This document shows positions 54,715-64,000 of a DNA stretch of 64,000 nt, piece by piece (the stretch's first letter is position 1; each line of letters starts with the position of its first letter). The notes below the pieces were generated by a model. It searched no databases, was not told the DNA's origin, and saw only the letters and a list, made by a program, of their open reading frames with translations. The stretch spans positions 672,398 through 736,397 of the forward strand of contig NZ_PIZM01000002.1 of the NCBI RefSeq assembly GCF_002835465.1, given 5' to 3'. The translations under genes and the position numbers were made by a program. The DNA is from Psychromonas sp. psych-6C06. GTDB lineage: Bacteria > Pseudomonadota > Gammaproteobacteria > Enterobacterales > Psychromonadaceae.

Positions 54715-55635
54715 TTACTGCTTATTTGTTGTTAAACAACTAAATGTATCTGCCATAGTAAATGGTGGTTTCCAGCCTAAAAGCTCTCTAGCTTTACTGG
54801 AATCGACCTGCAGGTCTCCAGTTAATTGTTCAATCTGCTCTTTTTTGCCTGAAACTTTGCCCAATAAAGAAAAAACAAAACTCGGAACAGGAAGCTGAAT
54901 CAAAGGTTTTTCTAAACCTTTAGCAATACCATTAGTAAACTCTTTGATAGAAACATCCACACCATCTGAAATACAGAATATCTCATTTTTAGCTTTCGGG
55001 TGTTCAATACACACTGAAATAAAGTCTGCTAAATTATCGACCGAGATAAAACTACGCTTATTATCACACAAAGCAAAAGGTAACATTGGCACTTTGTTAA
55101 CTAAGTTAACTAATTTACGAAAATTCCCTGGCGCGTTTTTTCCATAGACAAGGACAGGCCGAATCACAACAACTTCCATGTTACTTTTAGATGCTATATC
55201 TAACAGTCTTTGCTCTGCAATATATTTTGATTTGGCATAACTAGACTGAGGAGCCGGTATAGAATCTTCAGAAAAAACTTCATTTCCTATAGTTTTATTA
55301 CCAATAACACCTATTGAACTAACAAATATGAAACGTTTTACTCCCCCTCTCTCTGCCTCACTTGCCAAATGAATAGTTCCATTCGTATTTACATCGGCAT
55401 ACTTACTATCTGTATAAGAGTTAGAGTGAGCTAAGCCAGCTAAATGAATGACAACATCCACATCGTTAAATGCCCCAGACCAGTCTGTATTATCATTAAC
55501 TGAATTAATATGGAAAGTATCTAATGAATTACGTCCATTCATTGCTCTTAGAACCTTCCTAAATTTTTTATCAGGATACCTGTTTAATAGAGCTGTTCCT
55601 ATAAAACCCGAGGCACCTGTAATTAATATTTTCAT
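54715..55635 (-). CDS. NAD-dependent epimerase/reductase, WbpV-like
   Basis: 306-residue extended SDR enzyme. GASGFIGTALL nucleotide loop, VIHLAGLAH, and the SYAKSKYIAE catalytic Tyr-Lys pair. The overall pattern and its position beside an initiating transferase resemble WbpV/WreQ-type 4-ketoreductases that make UDP-QuiNAc or UDP-FucNAc from the dehydratase product. A plain UDP-sugar 4-epimerase is possible. It overlaps the glycosyltransferase gene upstream by four bases. Confidence 0.78.
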   Translation of the reverse strand: MKILITGASGFIGTALLNRYPDKKFRKVLRAMNGRNSLDTFHINSVNDNTDWSGAFNDVDVVIHLAGLAHSNSYTDSKYADVNTNGTIHLASEAERGGVKRFIFVSSIGVIGNKTIGNEVFSEDSIPAPQSSYAKSKYIAEQRLLDIASKSNMEVVVIRPVLVYGKNAPGNFRKLVNLVNKVPMLPFALCDNKRSFISVDNLADFISVCIEHPKAKNEIFCISDGVDVSIKEFTNGIAKGLEKPLIQLPVPSFVFSLLGKVSGKKEQIEQLTGDLQVDSSKARELLGWKPPFTMADTFSCLTTNKQ

Positions 55636-56372
55636 TTATATTTATACCAAACTACATTAACAAAATATTTAATACTAAGGCACAGACTTTTAAACACGCC
55701 AATACCTTCTTCATTTCGGTAAATGTTCCAAAAGAAAGAGACTAACTTACTTTTATTAGAAGAGACAGAACCATCTAGCCTTCTATAAGAACAAAGCTTT
55801 TCATCCAGAGCATATATATACTGGCATTTTTTAATTAATTTTAGCCAAAGTGCAAAATCTTCATGACCACAAATAGGAAATTTTTGCTGACCTAATAACT
55901 CCTTTGTTACCATAGCAGTTAAGCATCCAACAGAGTTATTAGTTAGCAACTGACTGTAGTTTACAATTGCTGGAGGAGAGTATGAGGAAACTATAACCCC
56001 GTCATCATTAATAATATTATATGCAGTACACGAAAACATAATATCATTATCACTCATAAATTTGACTTGCTTGCTTAACTTATCCTTTTCCCACAGATCA
56101 TCGGCATCTAAGAATGCTATATACTCCCCATTGGCTAAACTTAGAGCTACATTCCTCGGAAGTGCGGGGCTACCGGAGTTTGTATCTAAAGTTATACAGC
56201 TAATCCTTGGGTCATTAAACGTTTGAATAGTTTCAACGGTGTTATCAGTTGAGTGATCATCTACAATTATTAACTCCCAACTTGGATAACTTTGAATTAG
56301 AACGGATCTAATTGAATCAGATATACTCAAACTAGCATTGTAAGAAGGCATGATAATAGAAATTAGCTTCAT
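55632..56372 (-). CDS. Family 2 glycosyltransferase
   Basis: 246 residues with a GT-A fold: SIIMPSYNASLSISDSIRSVL, IIVDDHSTDNT, GEYIAFLDADDLW (DADD metal motif) and the HEDFALWLKL segment for the acceptor. It should add one sugar of the repeat unit at the cytosolic face. Donor and acceptor cannot be read from sequence. About 190 bases with no recognisable gene precede it. Confidence 0.88.
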   Translation of the reverse strand: MKLISIIMPSYNASLSISDSIRSVLIQSYPSWELIIVDDHSTDNTVETIQTFNDPRISCITLDTNSGSPALPRNVALSLANGEYIAFLDADDLWEKDKLSKQVKFMSDNDIMFSCTAYNIINDDGVIVSSYSPPAIVNYSQLLTNNSVGCLTAMVTKELLGQQKFPICGHEDFALWLKLIKKCQYIYALDEKLCSYRRLDGSVSSNKSKLVSFFWNIYRNEEGIGVFKSLCLSIKYFVNVVWYKYK

Positions 56373-56563
56373 AAAATATCCAATAAATTGCGAAATAAAT
56401 GCTTCATACTACCAATATAACTTGGCTAGGCCATATAAACAGCACTAGTTTTACCGGCAAAATAGCTGTTCGACGAGCAATAACAGTAACCTAAAAAGTT
56501 ACCACCTAAACACTCATTAACGACACGTACATTGGCCAATTAGCGACTATAAAAAAATCAATA

Positions 56564-57349
56564 TTAACGAATCAACAACCTTAATGCATATTCAATTTGT
56601 TTAGAAAAAGGCAACTTATATATAATACCTTTCAGCACAGTCGTGAATATTAATAAGCGGTTATATTTATTAAAATACTCTAGCTGAATAGACTTTAGTT
56701 CTGTTATCCACACTGCTTGCCCATCTTTATTATTACTTATTCCCCCTTGCATAAAGTTTGATATATCTATATCAAAGCATTGAATACTTTCCTTTTTAAC
56801 ATATAAGTTACAGAAAAAATCGTAGTCTGCCAAAATCTTATATTTTTTAGAGTATAAGTTTCTTTTATGGTAACTTGTAGAAATAAAAGTAGATTGATGA
56901 GGGTAAGCTGGCCTATTTGCAATCTCTGACGTATGTGTAAGTTTTCTAACTCTTACCTTATTTGAGTTTATATCAGAAGATAGCAATGAGAATACGTTTG
57001 CCACAGCAGATAATTGAATTCTCGACAAGTCAGTCCCGGCGGAGTCTAAAAAAACATCACTTGAGTTCAAAAATAAAATATAATCTGAGCTTACGGAGGT
57101 CAAATTGATCCCTTTATTCATTGCATCGTATATTCCTTCATCAGATTCGCTAATACAGGTTATTGATGGCATTTCCAAGTTTTCAACAATACCTTCTAAA
57201 AACTGTTTTGTACCATCCGTTGAGCCACCATCGACAATAATATACTCAAGTTTACCAGTGTACTTTTTTGAAAAGTTAACAACGCTTTGGTATGTTTTTT
57301 TTATACCAATAAGATCATTGTAGGCAACGGTTATAATAGATAAGTACAT
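56564..57349 (-). CDS. Family 2 glycosyltransferase, WcaE-like
   Basis: 261 residues: LSIITVAYNDLIGIKKTYQSV, YIIVDGGSTDGT, SESDEGIYDAMNKGI and YILFLNSSDVF, then RPAYPHQSTF. This set of motifs is typical of the WcaE-like branch of GT2. It sits between wzy and the other GT2 gene. Sugar specificity unknown. The C-terminus is basic. Confidence 0.87.
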   Translation of the reverse strand: MYLSIITVAYNDLIGIKKTYQSVVNFSKKYTGKLEYIIVDGGSTDGTKQFLEGIVENLEMPSITCISESDEGIYDAMNKGINLTSVSSDYILFLNSSDVFLDSAGTDLSRIQLSAVANVFSLLSSDINSNKVRVRKLTHTSEIANRPAYPHQSTFISTSYHKRNLYSKKYKILADYDFFCNLYVKKESIQCFDIDISNFMQGGISNNKDGQAVWITELKSIQLEYFNKYNRLLIFTTVLKGIIYKLPFSKQIEYALRLLIR

Positions 57350-57411
57350 TTTAATATTCCATTAATAATGGCAACCAAACGGAAGCACCAGGGCAACCAT
57401 GATAGACAGTT

Positions 57412-58566
57412 TTAGTTCAATTTGAATATGATTTTAAAATTTTTTTTCTGTATATCTATTGAAATAAAATTTAAAAGAAAAAACAACATCAGCATATAAT
57501 ACTGAAAAGTAAATATGTAAGGCTGAAAAGCTGAAAAATAAAGAGCGAAGACATATAACTTAATAACCAACAATGTATTTTTTTTTAAAATAATCAGCAG
57601 TAATCCAATATGCAGAAAAACTGAAAAGAGAAATGTCACTGTTCCGAACGGTACGCCTAACGCAGGGAAAAAAAAGCTTAAGGACGTACCAAAAGCATTA
57701 AATGGGCCTGCTCCATTAAGGTATATTTCATTATTTCTTAAATACTCCGCAACCATTGTCTCGGGAGAACCATTCCCTAACACATTATATATCAAGCTCT
57801 CTACACCAGTAAACGGCCCCAAAGCGACGGGAAAATCTAAGTAGTGTGATATTAATGGAATTTGAATAACATGATAATTCAGTACCTGTTCCCACAAATA
57901 AACTATCGAATCAAGTAGCTCGACACCAAGCCTATTCGCGATAAGAAAGAATGAAAAAAACAGCAACAACATTATAACTAATATATTTTTATTTAATATT
58001 TTATTAGCTATAATATTATTTAGGATTAAGATAACAACAAATTGATAGATAGCAAACCGCCCACCAACAAGCACATTTGATATTAAAAATGCACATAACA
58101 ATATTTTTTGCTGTTTCTCCTCTTTAGTTGTAATAATCATTAATACTAGCGATAGAGGAACAATAACCTTAGAAAAAAACGCTCCCAAATATGAAAAGCC
58201 AAAATAAACTGTGTTTACACCCTCAGCACTAAAATATTGAGCCCTAACTTTACCTAATTGAAAATCATACTTATAAGCAAGGATAAACTTCCCAACTATT
58301 ACTACTAAGTAACATAAAATAACAAACCAATAAGTAGATTTCCCATACAAATTACCATAACCTGTATTTTCTACTTTACTGCTATGTGGGACAAAAACAA
58401 AAAAAAGAAAGAGTGATACAGCTATGGTAAAAAAGCTAATAACAAGCTCGCTATCTGCACCATGTAATACCCCGCCATAACTTATGAAAAACCATGGGAA
58501 AGATACTAATAATGACAGAAGAACACTACCGCTAAGCTTTATATTATTACATCGATATATCTTCAT
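57412..58566 (-). CDS. wzy: O-antigen/oligosaccharide repeat-unit polymerase (Wzy-like)
   Basis: 384 residues, almost entirely hydrophobic with about 11 transmembrane helices and one larger periplasmic loop (about residues 235-300, containing FTGVESLIYNVLGNGSP). Wzy proteins share little sequence, so the call rests on topology, on VGGRFAIYQF-type motifs and on position among wzx and transferase genes. It overlaps the GT4 gene by four bases. It would join lipid-linked repeat units in the periplasm. Confidence 0.75.
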   Translation of the reverse strand: MKIYRCNNIKLSGSVLLSLLVSFPWFFISYGGVLHGADSELVISFFTIAVSLFLFFVFVPHSSKVENTGYGNLYGKSTYWFVILCYLVVIVGKFILAYKYDFQLGKVRAQYFSAEGVNTVYFGFSYLGAFFSKVIVPLSLVLMIITTKEEKQQKILLCAFLISNVLVGGRFAIYQFVVILILNNIIANKILNKNILVIMLLLFFSFFLIANRLGVELLDSIVYLWEQVLNYHVIQIPLISHYLDFPVALGPFTGVESLIYNVLGNGSPETMVAEYLRNNEIYLNGAGPFNAFGTSLSFFFPALGVPFGTVTFLFSVFLHIGLLLIILKKNTLLVIKLYVFALYFSAFQPYIFTFQYYMLMLFFLLNFISIDIQKKNFKIIFKLN

Positions 58567-59792
58567 ATGCTTTCGTATAAGTTAATGTATTTTCTTGCCA
58601 CTACAGAACTATCAAATGATTTTAAAACCTTATTCCGAGCATTAATGCAAAGTTCATCATACTCATCATGTTCAAGCACCCACTCTATTCCTTTTGCTAA
58701 ATCTGCGCTATCAAAAGGCTGAGCCAAATAGCCATTATTCTTATGTTCAATTAAATCTGCATTGCCACCAATATCAAAGGCAACAACAGGGGTTGAACAA
58801 GCTAGACTTTCCATTATTGCATTTGATAAATTCTCTTGTAGTGAGGGCACGACCATGACATCAACAGCACTGTACAAAGTAACCAAACTTACATCATCAT
58901 GCAAATGCCCTAAGTAGTGTGTTTTAAATCCAAAATTTTGAGATTTTTTAGGTTCGCTACTGCCAAAAACAACAAGCTCGATATTTTGATTCGTTAACTT
59001 GTTTAAAGCCTCACTTAATTCTTTAAAACCTTTGTTTATATCGCCTGTAGCATTATTCGCGCCAAATAAAACTAAATATCCATTCGCTGGTAAAGACCAA
59101 AGCTCTCTTGCTTTATTTTTATCAAAAGGTTTAAAAGTCTCGGTGTTAATCGGGTTTGGTAAATTAATATGCTTGTAGTCTTTCAAAAGAGAGCTATTTT
59201 TCGAGCACTCGTTTAACCAACTGCTTAAACCTACAATAGTCATATTTGATATATTTGAAAAAGCTCTTTTTTTCCTATTCCAAACTTTTCGACTTAAATC
59301 ATTTTCTTTATTACTTTTGAGAATCGGGCAATTACCACAATTGGTCTTATATCTTTTACAATTCCACATTATATGACAGCCACCAGTAAATGCCCAGTTG
59401 TCATGTAAAGACCAAATAATTGGAGCTTTTATTTTGGCTAAATCTTCAACTCTAATCATCCCCCCGGCAATCCAATGGAGATGAACAACATCAGGGTTCA
59501 TATTATTTATTTCATCAACAATCCCACTAAAACCAAGCGCAGATGGGCTGAAGAGGGTCTTTACCCTATTTTTATAAAAAAGAACTGGTATTCCATCTAT
59601 TGTTGGACGGATTTTAGCAATACCTTTATTAATTTTTCCGGGCTTAGCAACTACAGTCCAATCATCACTACTTTTATCTTGTACCAGCATTTGACTATCT
59701 ACATTTTCAGATAATAGCGATTGATGTAAGCGATAGGCGGCTCGAGCAGCACCGCCTTGGATATCAGATGTATTCACAATTAAAACTTTCAT
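58563..59792 (-). CDS. Family 4 glycosyltransferase
   Basis: 409-residue GT-B enzyme. The N-terminal domain shows NTSDIQGGAARAAYRLHQSL and the Cys-containing stretch WSLHDNWAFTGGCH...C...CGNCP found in a subgroup of colanic-acid-type transferases. The C-terminal domain shows LVLFGANNA, VVPSLQENLSNAIMESLACS with the E-x7-E motif, and PVVAFDIGGNADLI. It adds one sugar to the repeat unit; specificity unknown. Confidence 0.88.
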   Translation of the reverse strand: MKVLIVNTSDIQGGAARAAYRLHQSLLSENVDSQMLVQDKSSDDWTVVAKPGKINKGIAKIRPTIDGIPVLFYKNRVKTLFSPSALGFSGIVDEINNMNPDVVHLHWIAGGMIRVEDLAKIKAPIIWSLHDNWAFTGGCHIMWNCKRYKTNCGNCPILKSNKENDLSRKVWNRKKRAFSNISNMTIVGLSSWLNECSKNSSLLKDYKHINLPNPINTETFKPFDKNKARELWSLPANGYLVLFGANNATGDINKGFKELSEALNKLTNQNIELVVFGSSEPKKSQNFGFKTHYLGHLHDDVSLVTLYSAVDVMVVPSLQENLSNAIMESLACSTPVVAFDIGGNADLIEHKNNGYLAQPFDSADLAKGIEWVLEHDEYDELCINARNKVLKSFDSSVVARKYINLYESI

Positions 59793-60706
59793 GCTATCAA
59801 ATTCCGACTTAAAACTACACGACTTAATTTGTTTATCACGCGGATAATAAATGGCTTTTTCAGCCCCCGATAAAAACTCTTGATTAGAGTAACTGCCAAT
59901 TCATTTTCTTCAATTTCAACTGGAAAATGAAAATCATTTGTTTTATTAAGAGGCAAACTATACGACTCGCTCTTACCGCAATGCACACCACTACCATCCA
60001 ACCCGATATTATCAACAAATGTCTGTGTAGGATTCAAGCAAAAGCCATTATTTTTAAAAATAGTTGCATACCAATAAATCGCCCATGTATCAATTTTCTT
60101 ATTTTTATTAGCCACGACTTGTGCCCAAAAATTTTCTGCACCATCAAGGTTAAATGACCTTCTGTCGGTTCGACTAAAATCACTGATAGCTTGCTCTGTA
60201 TTCTTTTCAAAGCTACTCCAGCGATCAGACCAAGTAGCCCATCCCCAGCAATTCATGGTTCTCCATAAAAAAACATCTGCTAAACCTTTTTTTTCTATTG
60301 GATAATTCCATCCGCTAATATGCCAAACATCTTTTTGGTCAGAATAGAAATCTAATGCTGAATTCATAAACTTCAAGAAATAAGGACTGGTAACTAGATC
60401 ATCTTCAAGAACAATTATTTTTCCATATACAGCTATTATTTCTGATACACCACCAATTATCGAGTTTGCTAAACCAATGTTTTTCTCTTTTTTTATAATT
60501 GTTACTTTTTTAAACCCTGAAACATTGGATATTAATTCATGAACCATATTAACTTGAGCATATGCGCTTTCATTTTTAGGGGCATCTGCATAGATAAATA
60601 ATTCACTATCAGGCGCGAGGCTATTTTTCTGTAAAGCTTGTAATGTTTTTTGTGTATGTTCAGGGCGGTTGTAAACAAATAAAACTATGGGTGCCAAGTT
60701 ATTCAA
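59789..60706 (-). CDS. GT2-like glycosyltransferase
   Basis: 305 residues: APIVLFVYNRPEHTQKTLQAL, NIGLANSIIGGVSEI and the acidic motif VLEDDLVTSPYFLKFMN, typical of a GNT-I-like branch found in polysaccharide loci. WRTMNCWGWATW is also characteristic. The start codon is TTG at 60706, overlapping the wzx stop by three bases, with GGAT about nine bases upstream. No nearby ATG would keep the conserved N-terminus. Confidence 0.8.
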   Translation of the reverse strand: MNNLAPIVLFVYNRPEHTQKTLQALQKNSLAPDSELFIYADAPKNESAYAQVNMVHELISNVSGFKKVTIIKKEKNIGLANSIIGGVSEIIAVYGKIIVLEDDLVTSPYFLKFMNSALDFYSDQKDVWHISGWNYPIEKKGLADVFLWRTMNCWGWATWSDRWSSFEKNTEQAISDFSRTDRRSFNLDGAENFWAQVVANKNKKIDTWAIYWYATIFKNNGFCLNPTQTFVDNIGLDGSGVHCGKSESYSLPLNKTNDFHFPVEIEENELAVTLIKSFYRGLKKPFIIRVINKLSRVVLSRNLIA

Positions 60707-61980
60707 AATTTGAATCCTATATTTCTAAAAGGGAGTAACAGTGCATTACTTTGCAGTATGAATGTCACGCGTGATTTTTTATTTACAATGTTAAATAAGT
60801 ATGAGGCAACAAGTTGCGCAACTAAAGTTGCCATCGCAGCGCCGTATATACCGTATTCTGGAATTAAAAGGATATTCAGTAACACATTCAGAGCGGCACC
60901 AGCTAAAGTTCGGTAGAATGAATATATTTGTAGCCCTTCAGCAATAAACCACTTGCTACTTGATACACCTAAAAAAACAAAAACTGCAGACCAAATATGG
61001 ATCATCAATACACCGCCCGCTTCAATAAATTCTATTCCATAAAGTAGACGAATAATCCAATCGCTTAAAAATGTCATTGGGATTGCTATAAAAACAGCTA
61101 TCCATGCCATTAAATCATAAAGTTTTTGCATGCGAGAATAATATAACTCCTTTGATACTTTTTTAGCATTAAGAATCGCTGGAAATAATGATGAGGATAT
61201 AATCATTGGAATAAAATACCAAACTTCACTTAATCTAACTGCAGCAGCATATTGACCAACATCTGCACTACCCAGCATATTCTTGATCATTATTTGATCT
61301 ACCTTCATATACATGGAAATAACTAATCCACTTAAAATCAGAGGCCAGCTATCTTTCAGTAAAGATTTCGCACAGTTTTTATCAATAGACCATGTGAAGA
61401 TAGATAATTTATTTTGTAAGTAAAAATAGAGAAAACCACTTGCCAGAACGAAGCTATCGAAAATAATTACGTAAGCGAATGCAATTAACGGAGCGTTATT
61501 TACAATTAATATAACTTTAAATAATGAGGACAATAAAAGAGAAAAAACATTGCTATATACAACGTATTTACTTTGCACTACACTTTGAAAATAAAAATCA
61601 ATAACGTTAAAACTTTGGAATACAGTGGCTGATGCTATTATAAAAATTAGTAAGTTAGTTTGGTACTCATCTGACTGAAAAAAAATAGAAAAAGCTAACA
61701 ACGAGAGAACTAAAATAGCACCTACCAACTTAAGTATAAATGCAGTTCCTAAAAGTTTGTCTCTCTGACTTTTATCTTTCACCAACTCCCTTATAACAAT
61801 ACCATCAAGCCCTAACGTCGCGAATGCAGTAAAAAGAGCAACAAAACTTTGCGCATAACTGAATAGCCCAAATTGCTCAGGGCCTAAATATCGAGCAACC
61901 CAAATACCAACGAAAAGCCCGAGGGTCATCCTTAATATTTTCTCACCAAGTAGCCATGAAGTATTTTTTAAATACTTCAT
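60703..61980 (-). CDS. wzx: Lipid-linked oligosaccharide flippase Wzx
   Basis: 425 residues from the ATG at 61980, chosen because AAGG lies four bases upstream and because Wzx proteins usually start close to KNTSWLLGEKILRM. A longer form from a TTG at 62070 would overlap fcl. About 12 transmembrane helices; FVGIWVARYLGPEQFGLFSYAQS and the MST/Wzx region KVDQIMIKNMLG are typical. It moves lipid-linked repeat units across the inner membrane. Confidence 0.88.
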   Translation of the reverse strand: MKYLKNTSWLLGEKILRMTLGLFVGIWVARYLGPEQFGLFSYAQSFVALFTAFATLGLDGIVIRELVKDKSQRDKLLGTAFILKLVGAILVLSLLAFSIFFQSDEYQTNLLIFIIASATVFQSFNVIDFYFQSVVQSKYVVYSNVFSLLLSSLFKVILIVNNAPLIAFAYVIIFDSFVLASGFLYFYLQNKLSIFTWSIDKNCAKSLLKDSWPLILSGLVISMYMKVDQIMIKNMLGSADVGQYAAAVRLSEVWYFIPMIISSSLFPAILNAKKVSKELYYSRMQKLYDLMAWIAVFIAIPMTFLSDWIIRLLYGIEFIEAGGVLMIHIWSAVFVFLGVSSSKWFIAEGLQIYSFYRTLAGAALNVLLNILLIPEYGIYGAAMATLVAQLVASYLFNIVNKKSRVTFILQSNALLLPFRNIGFKF

Positions 61981-62038
61981 TACGCCTTGGTTACTTTTTA
62001 GATTGATTAGTTTTTTTACAACATTCACTTGAACAGAA

Positions 62039-63010
62039 TCAACCTCGGAACTTATCTTGGTTATCAACAAACCATTGATAAGACATACCTAAACCATCTT
62101 CTAACGAAACAGAATATTTCCATCCAAGCGATTCCACTCTATTAACATTCATCAATTTACGAGGAGCACCATCAGGTTTAGATTCATCAAATTTAATTTC
62201 CCCTTCAAAGCCAACTACTTTCGCAACTGTTTCGACTAACTCTTTAATAGTGCAATCTACGCCTGTACCTACATTGATATGACTTAACATCGGTTGAGTA
62301 TTTGCCTCATAAGTCGATTGTTCTAAATTCATTACATGGATAGAAGCAGCAGCCATATCATCGACATATAAAAACTCACGCTTAGGTTTACCGCTCCCCC
62401 ATGCCATCACTTCTTTGTCGTTATTTAATTTAGCTTCGTGGAAACGACGCAACAATGCAGGTATAACATGGCTATTTTCAGGATGAAAATTATCATGAGC
62501 ACCATAAAGGTTGGTTGGCATAACACTTCGATAATCTCGACTGTACTGACGGTTATAACTTTCACACAATTTAATGCCCGCTATTTTAGCAATGGCATAA
62601 GGCTCATTAGTTTCTTCTAGAGTACCCGTTAATAGTGCCGATTCCATCATTGGTTGACTAGCTAATTTCGGATAGATACATGAAGAGCCCAAAAATAATA
62701 GTTGTTGAACATCTGCTAAGTGTGCACTGTGAATAATATTGCACTGAATCATCAGATTTTCATAAATAAAATCAGCAGGGTAAGTATTGTTTGCCACTAT
62801 CCCGCCAACCTTAGCAGCAGCTAAATAAACTTGCTCAATTCCTTCGCTCTCAAAAAAATCACACACAGCTTTTTGATTGGTTAAATCTAACTCGCAACGC
62901 TTACGTGTAATGATATTAGTATAACCATTGGCTTTAAGTTGGCGAACAATTGCAGCCCCCACCATGCCACGATGCCCTGCCACAAAAACCTTTGCATTTA
63001 ACGCAGACAT
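62039..63010 (-). CDS. fcl: GDP-L-fucose synthase
   Basis: 323 residues from the ATG at 63010 (E. coli Fcl 321 aa), with AGGA about eight bases upstream; the longer frame from 63073 overlaps gmd. It epimerises and reduces GDP-4-keto-6-deoxy-mannose to GDP-L-fucose. NADP loop [16 protein letters not shown]; catalytic [10 protein letters not shown] and [29 protein letters not shown]. The start lies four bases after the gmd stop. Confidence 0.95.
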   Translation of the reverse strand: MSALNAKVFVAGHRGMVGAAIVRQLKANGYTNIITRKRCELDLTNQKAVCDFFESEGIEQVYLAAAKVGGIVANNTYPADFIYENLMIQCNIIHSAHLADVQQLLFLGSSCIYPKLASQPMMESALLTGTLEETNEPYAIAKIAGIKLCESYNRQYSRDYRSVMPTNLYGAHDNFHPENSHVIPALLRRFHEAKLNNDKEVMAWGSGKPKREFLYVDDMAAASIHVMNLEQSTYEANTQPMLSHINVGTGVDCTIKELVETVAKVVGFEGEIKFDESKPDGAPRKLMNVNRVESLGWKYSVSLEDGLGMSYQWFVDNQDKFRG

Positions 63011-63014
63011 TTTA

Positions 63015-64000
63015 TTATCCTTGATTTTCAATTGAGATTGCAACATCATGTCCGTGTGCTTTAAGTAATGCATGTTGCTTAGCTTTACTTAAATCATTTT
63101 TAACCATTTCTGAACACATCTCTTCAACGGTTATCTGTGGAACCCAGCCTAACTTTTCTTTTGCTTTTGTAGGGTCTCCAAGCAATGTCTCAACTTCAGC
63201 AGGTCGGAAATATCTAGGATCAACCTTAACAATCACATCTCCAACTTTAATTGCAGGAGCATTATCACCAATAACTGCAGTAACAGTAGCAATTTCGTTA
63301 ATGCCCTCGCCAGAGAATACTAACTCAATGCCAGCTTCTTTAGCAGAAAGTGTTACAAACTCACGAACACTAATTTGCTTGCCAGTTGCAATTACAAAGT
63401 CATCTGCTTTGTCTTGTTGTAACATCATCCACTGCATACGAACATAGTCTTTTGCATGACCCCAGTCGCGTAATGCATCCATATTACCCAGGTATAAACA
63501 CTTTTCTAACCCTTGAGAGATATTAGCAATAGCGCGTGTGATTTTACGGGTCACAAAGGTTTCACCACGGCGTGGTGATTCATGGTTAAATAAGATTCCG
63601 TTACAAGCGTACATGCCGTAAGATTCTCGGTAGTTAACTACAATCCAGTAGGCATACATTTTAGCGACAGCATAAGGTGAACGCGGGTGAAATGGTGTTG
63701 TTTCTTTTTGCGGGATCTCTTGCACTTCACCGTAAAGCTCAGAAGTAGAAGCTTGGTAGAATTTTGTTTTCTTTTCTAAACCTAAAAAGCGGATTGCCTC
63801 TAACAGACGTAACGTGCCCATTGCATCTACATCTGCTGTATATTCAGGGCATTCAAAAGAAACCGCTACGTGAGATTGCGCACCTAGGTTGTAAACTTCA
63901 TCTGGTTGCACATCTTTAATAATGCGCGTTAAATTAGATGAATCGGTTAAGTCACCGTAGTGTAAGAAAAAATTTTGATTTTTTTCGTGGTTATCTTGAT
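63015..64000 (-). CDS. gmd: GDP-mannose 4,6-dehydratase, 5' end outside window
   Basis: 327 codons visible; the frame is open to the last base, so the N-terminus, including the NAD loop, is missing. The start-like GTG at 63911 is internal: upstream residues [12 protein letters not shown] also match Gmd. Motifs: [42 protein letters not shown] (Tyr-Lys), [12 protein letters not shown] and [10 protein letters not shown]. It makes GDP-4-keto-6-deoxy-mannose for fcl, the first step to GDP-L-fucose. Confidence 0.96.
   Translation of the reverse strand, partial: QDNHEKNQNFFLHYGDLTDSSNLTRIIKDVQPDEVYNLGAQSHVAVSFECPEYTADVDAMGTLRLLEAIRFLGLEKKTKFYQASTSELYGEVQEIPQKETTPFHPRSPYAVAKMYAYWIVVNYRESYGMYACNGILFNHESPRRGETFVTRKITRAIANISQGLEKCLYLGNMDALRDWGHAKDYVRMQWMMLQQDKADDFVIATGKQISVREFVTLSAKEAGIELVFSGEGINEIATVTAVIGDNAPAIKVGDVIVKVDPRYFRPAEVETLLGDPTKAKEKLGWVPQITVEEMCSEMVKNDLSKAKQHALLKAHGHDVAISIENQG

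Noticed and set aside
62011-62070. Long N-terminal form of Wzx from a TTG at 62070
   Set aside because: It overlaps fcl by 32 bases, lacks family similarity, and the ATG at 61980 has a good ribosome binding site.

Overview
The window looks like chromosome of a marine gammaproteobacterium close to Psychromonas (order Alteromonadales). This is inferred from the protein sequences, from gene orders shared with Vibrio, Shewanella and E. coli (pepA-holC-valS; pyrB-pyrI; cpxP/cpxR-cpxA; dsbC-recJ; pgk-fba; gloB/yafS/rnhA/dnaQ), and from the fairly AT-rich composition. I see no transposase, integrase, prophage or CRISPR array. Most of the window is core genome; the last 13 kb is a surface-polysaccharide locus.

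Layout. 1-7.7 kb: end of pepA, holC, valS, then dacB, pyrBI and rraA. 7.9-13.7 kb: zapB, a DUF1653 protein, cysE, fieF, then the Cpx envelope-stress system (cpxP divergent from cpxR-cpxA, with a perfect CpxR box between them) and trmL. 13.9-21.4 kb: a periplasmic-sensor diguanylate cyclase, recJ, dsbC, and a three-gene AI-2E/HlyD/DUF2955 membrane cassette. 21.6-26.6 kb: a K+-channel-like protein paired with a eukaryotic-type S-adenosylmethionine decarboxylase, a SIMPL-domain protein, then fba and pgk. 27-36.8 kb: tandem GGDEF-EAL paralogues, metR/metE and an EAL-CBS-GGDEF protein, so four cyclic-di-GMP proteins lie in this window. 36.8-42.5 kb: mltD, gloB, a yafS-like methyltransferase, rnhA, dnaQ and a TIGR03503-like membrane protein. 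42.6-43.8 kb: four identical tRNA-Asp genes followed by a tandem repeat carrying two decayed tRNA-Asp copies. 43.9-50.9 kb: a pilU gene without pilT beside it, an orphan periplasmic binding protein, and a sodium/solute symporter cluster (DUF4212 subunit, SSF transporter, cNMP-CBS-nucleotidyltransferase protein, DEDDh exonuclease). 51-64 kb, all minus strand: gmd (cut by the window end), fcl, wzx, glycosyltransferases, wzy, a WbpV-like reductase, a PglC-like phosphoglycosyltransferase, a WbpM-like dehydratase and ugd.

How genes work together. The polysaccharide locus should supply GDP-L-fucose (gmd, fcl), a UDP-6-deoxy-HexNAc, possibly QuiNAc (WbpM-like dehydratase plus WbpV-like reductase), and UDP-glucuronate (ugd). 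The PglC-like enzyme would start the repeat unit, the glycosyltransferases extend it, Wzx flips it and Wzy polymerises it. CpxA/R/P monitors the envelope in which DacB, MltD and DsbC act.

Non-coding structure is the least expected part. A family of about 160-bp MITE-like repeats sits between genes at five places, mostly between converging genes. The tRNA-Asp array ends in a 187-bp tandem duplication of a decayed tRNA. Several strong inverted repeats lie in operon-internal or leader positions. No previously undescribed multi-gene system is obvious; the best candidates for follow-up are the channel/AdoMetDC pair, the decayed tRNA array and the dispersed repeat family.
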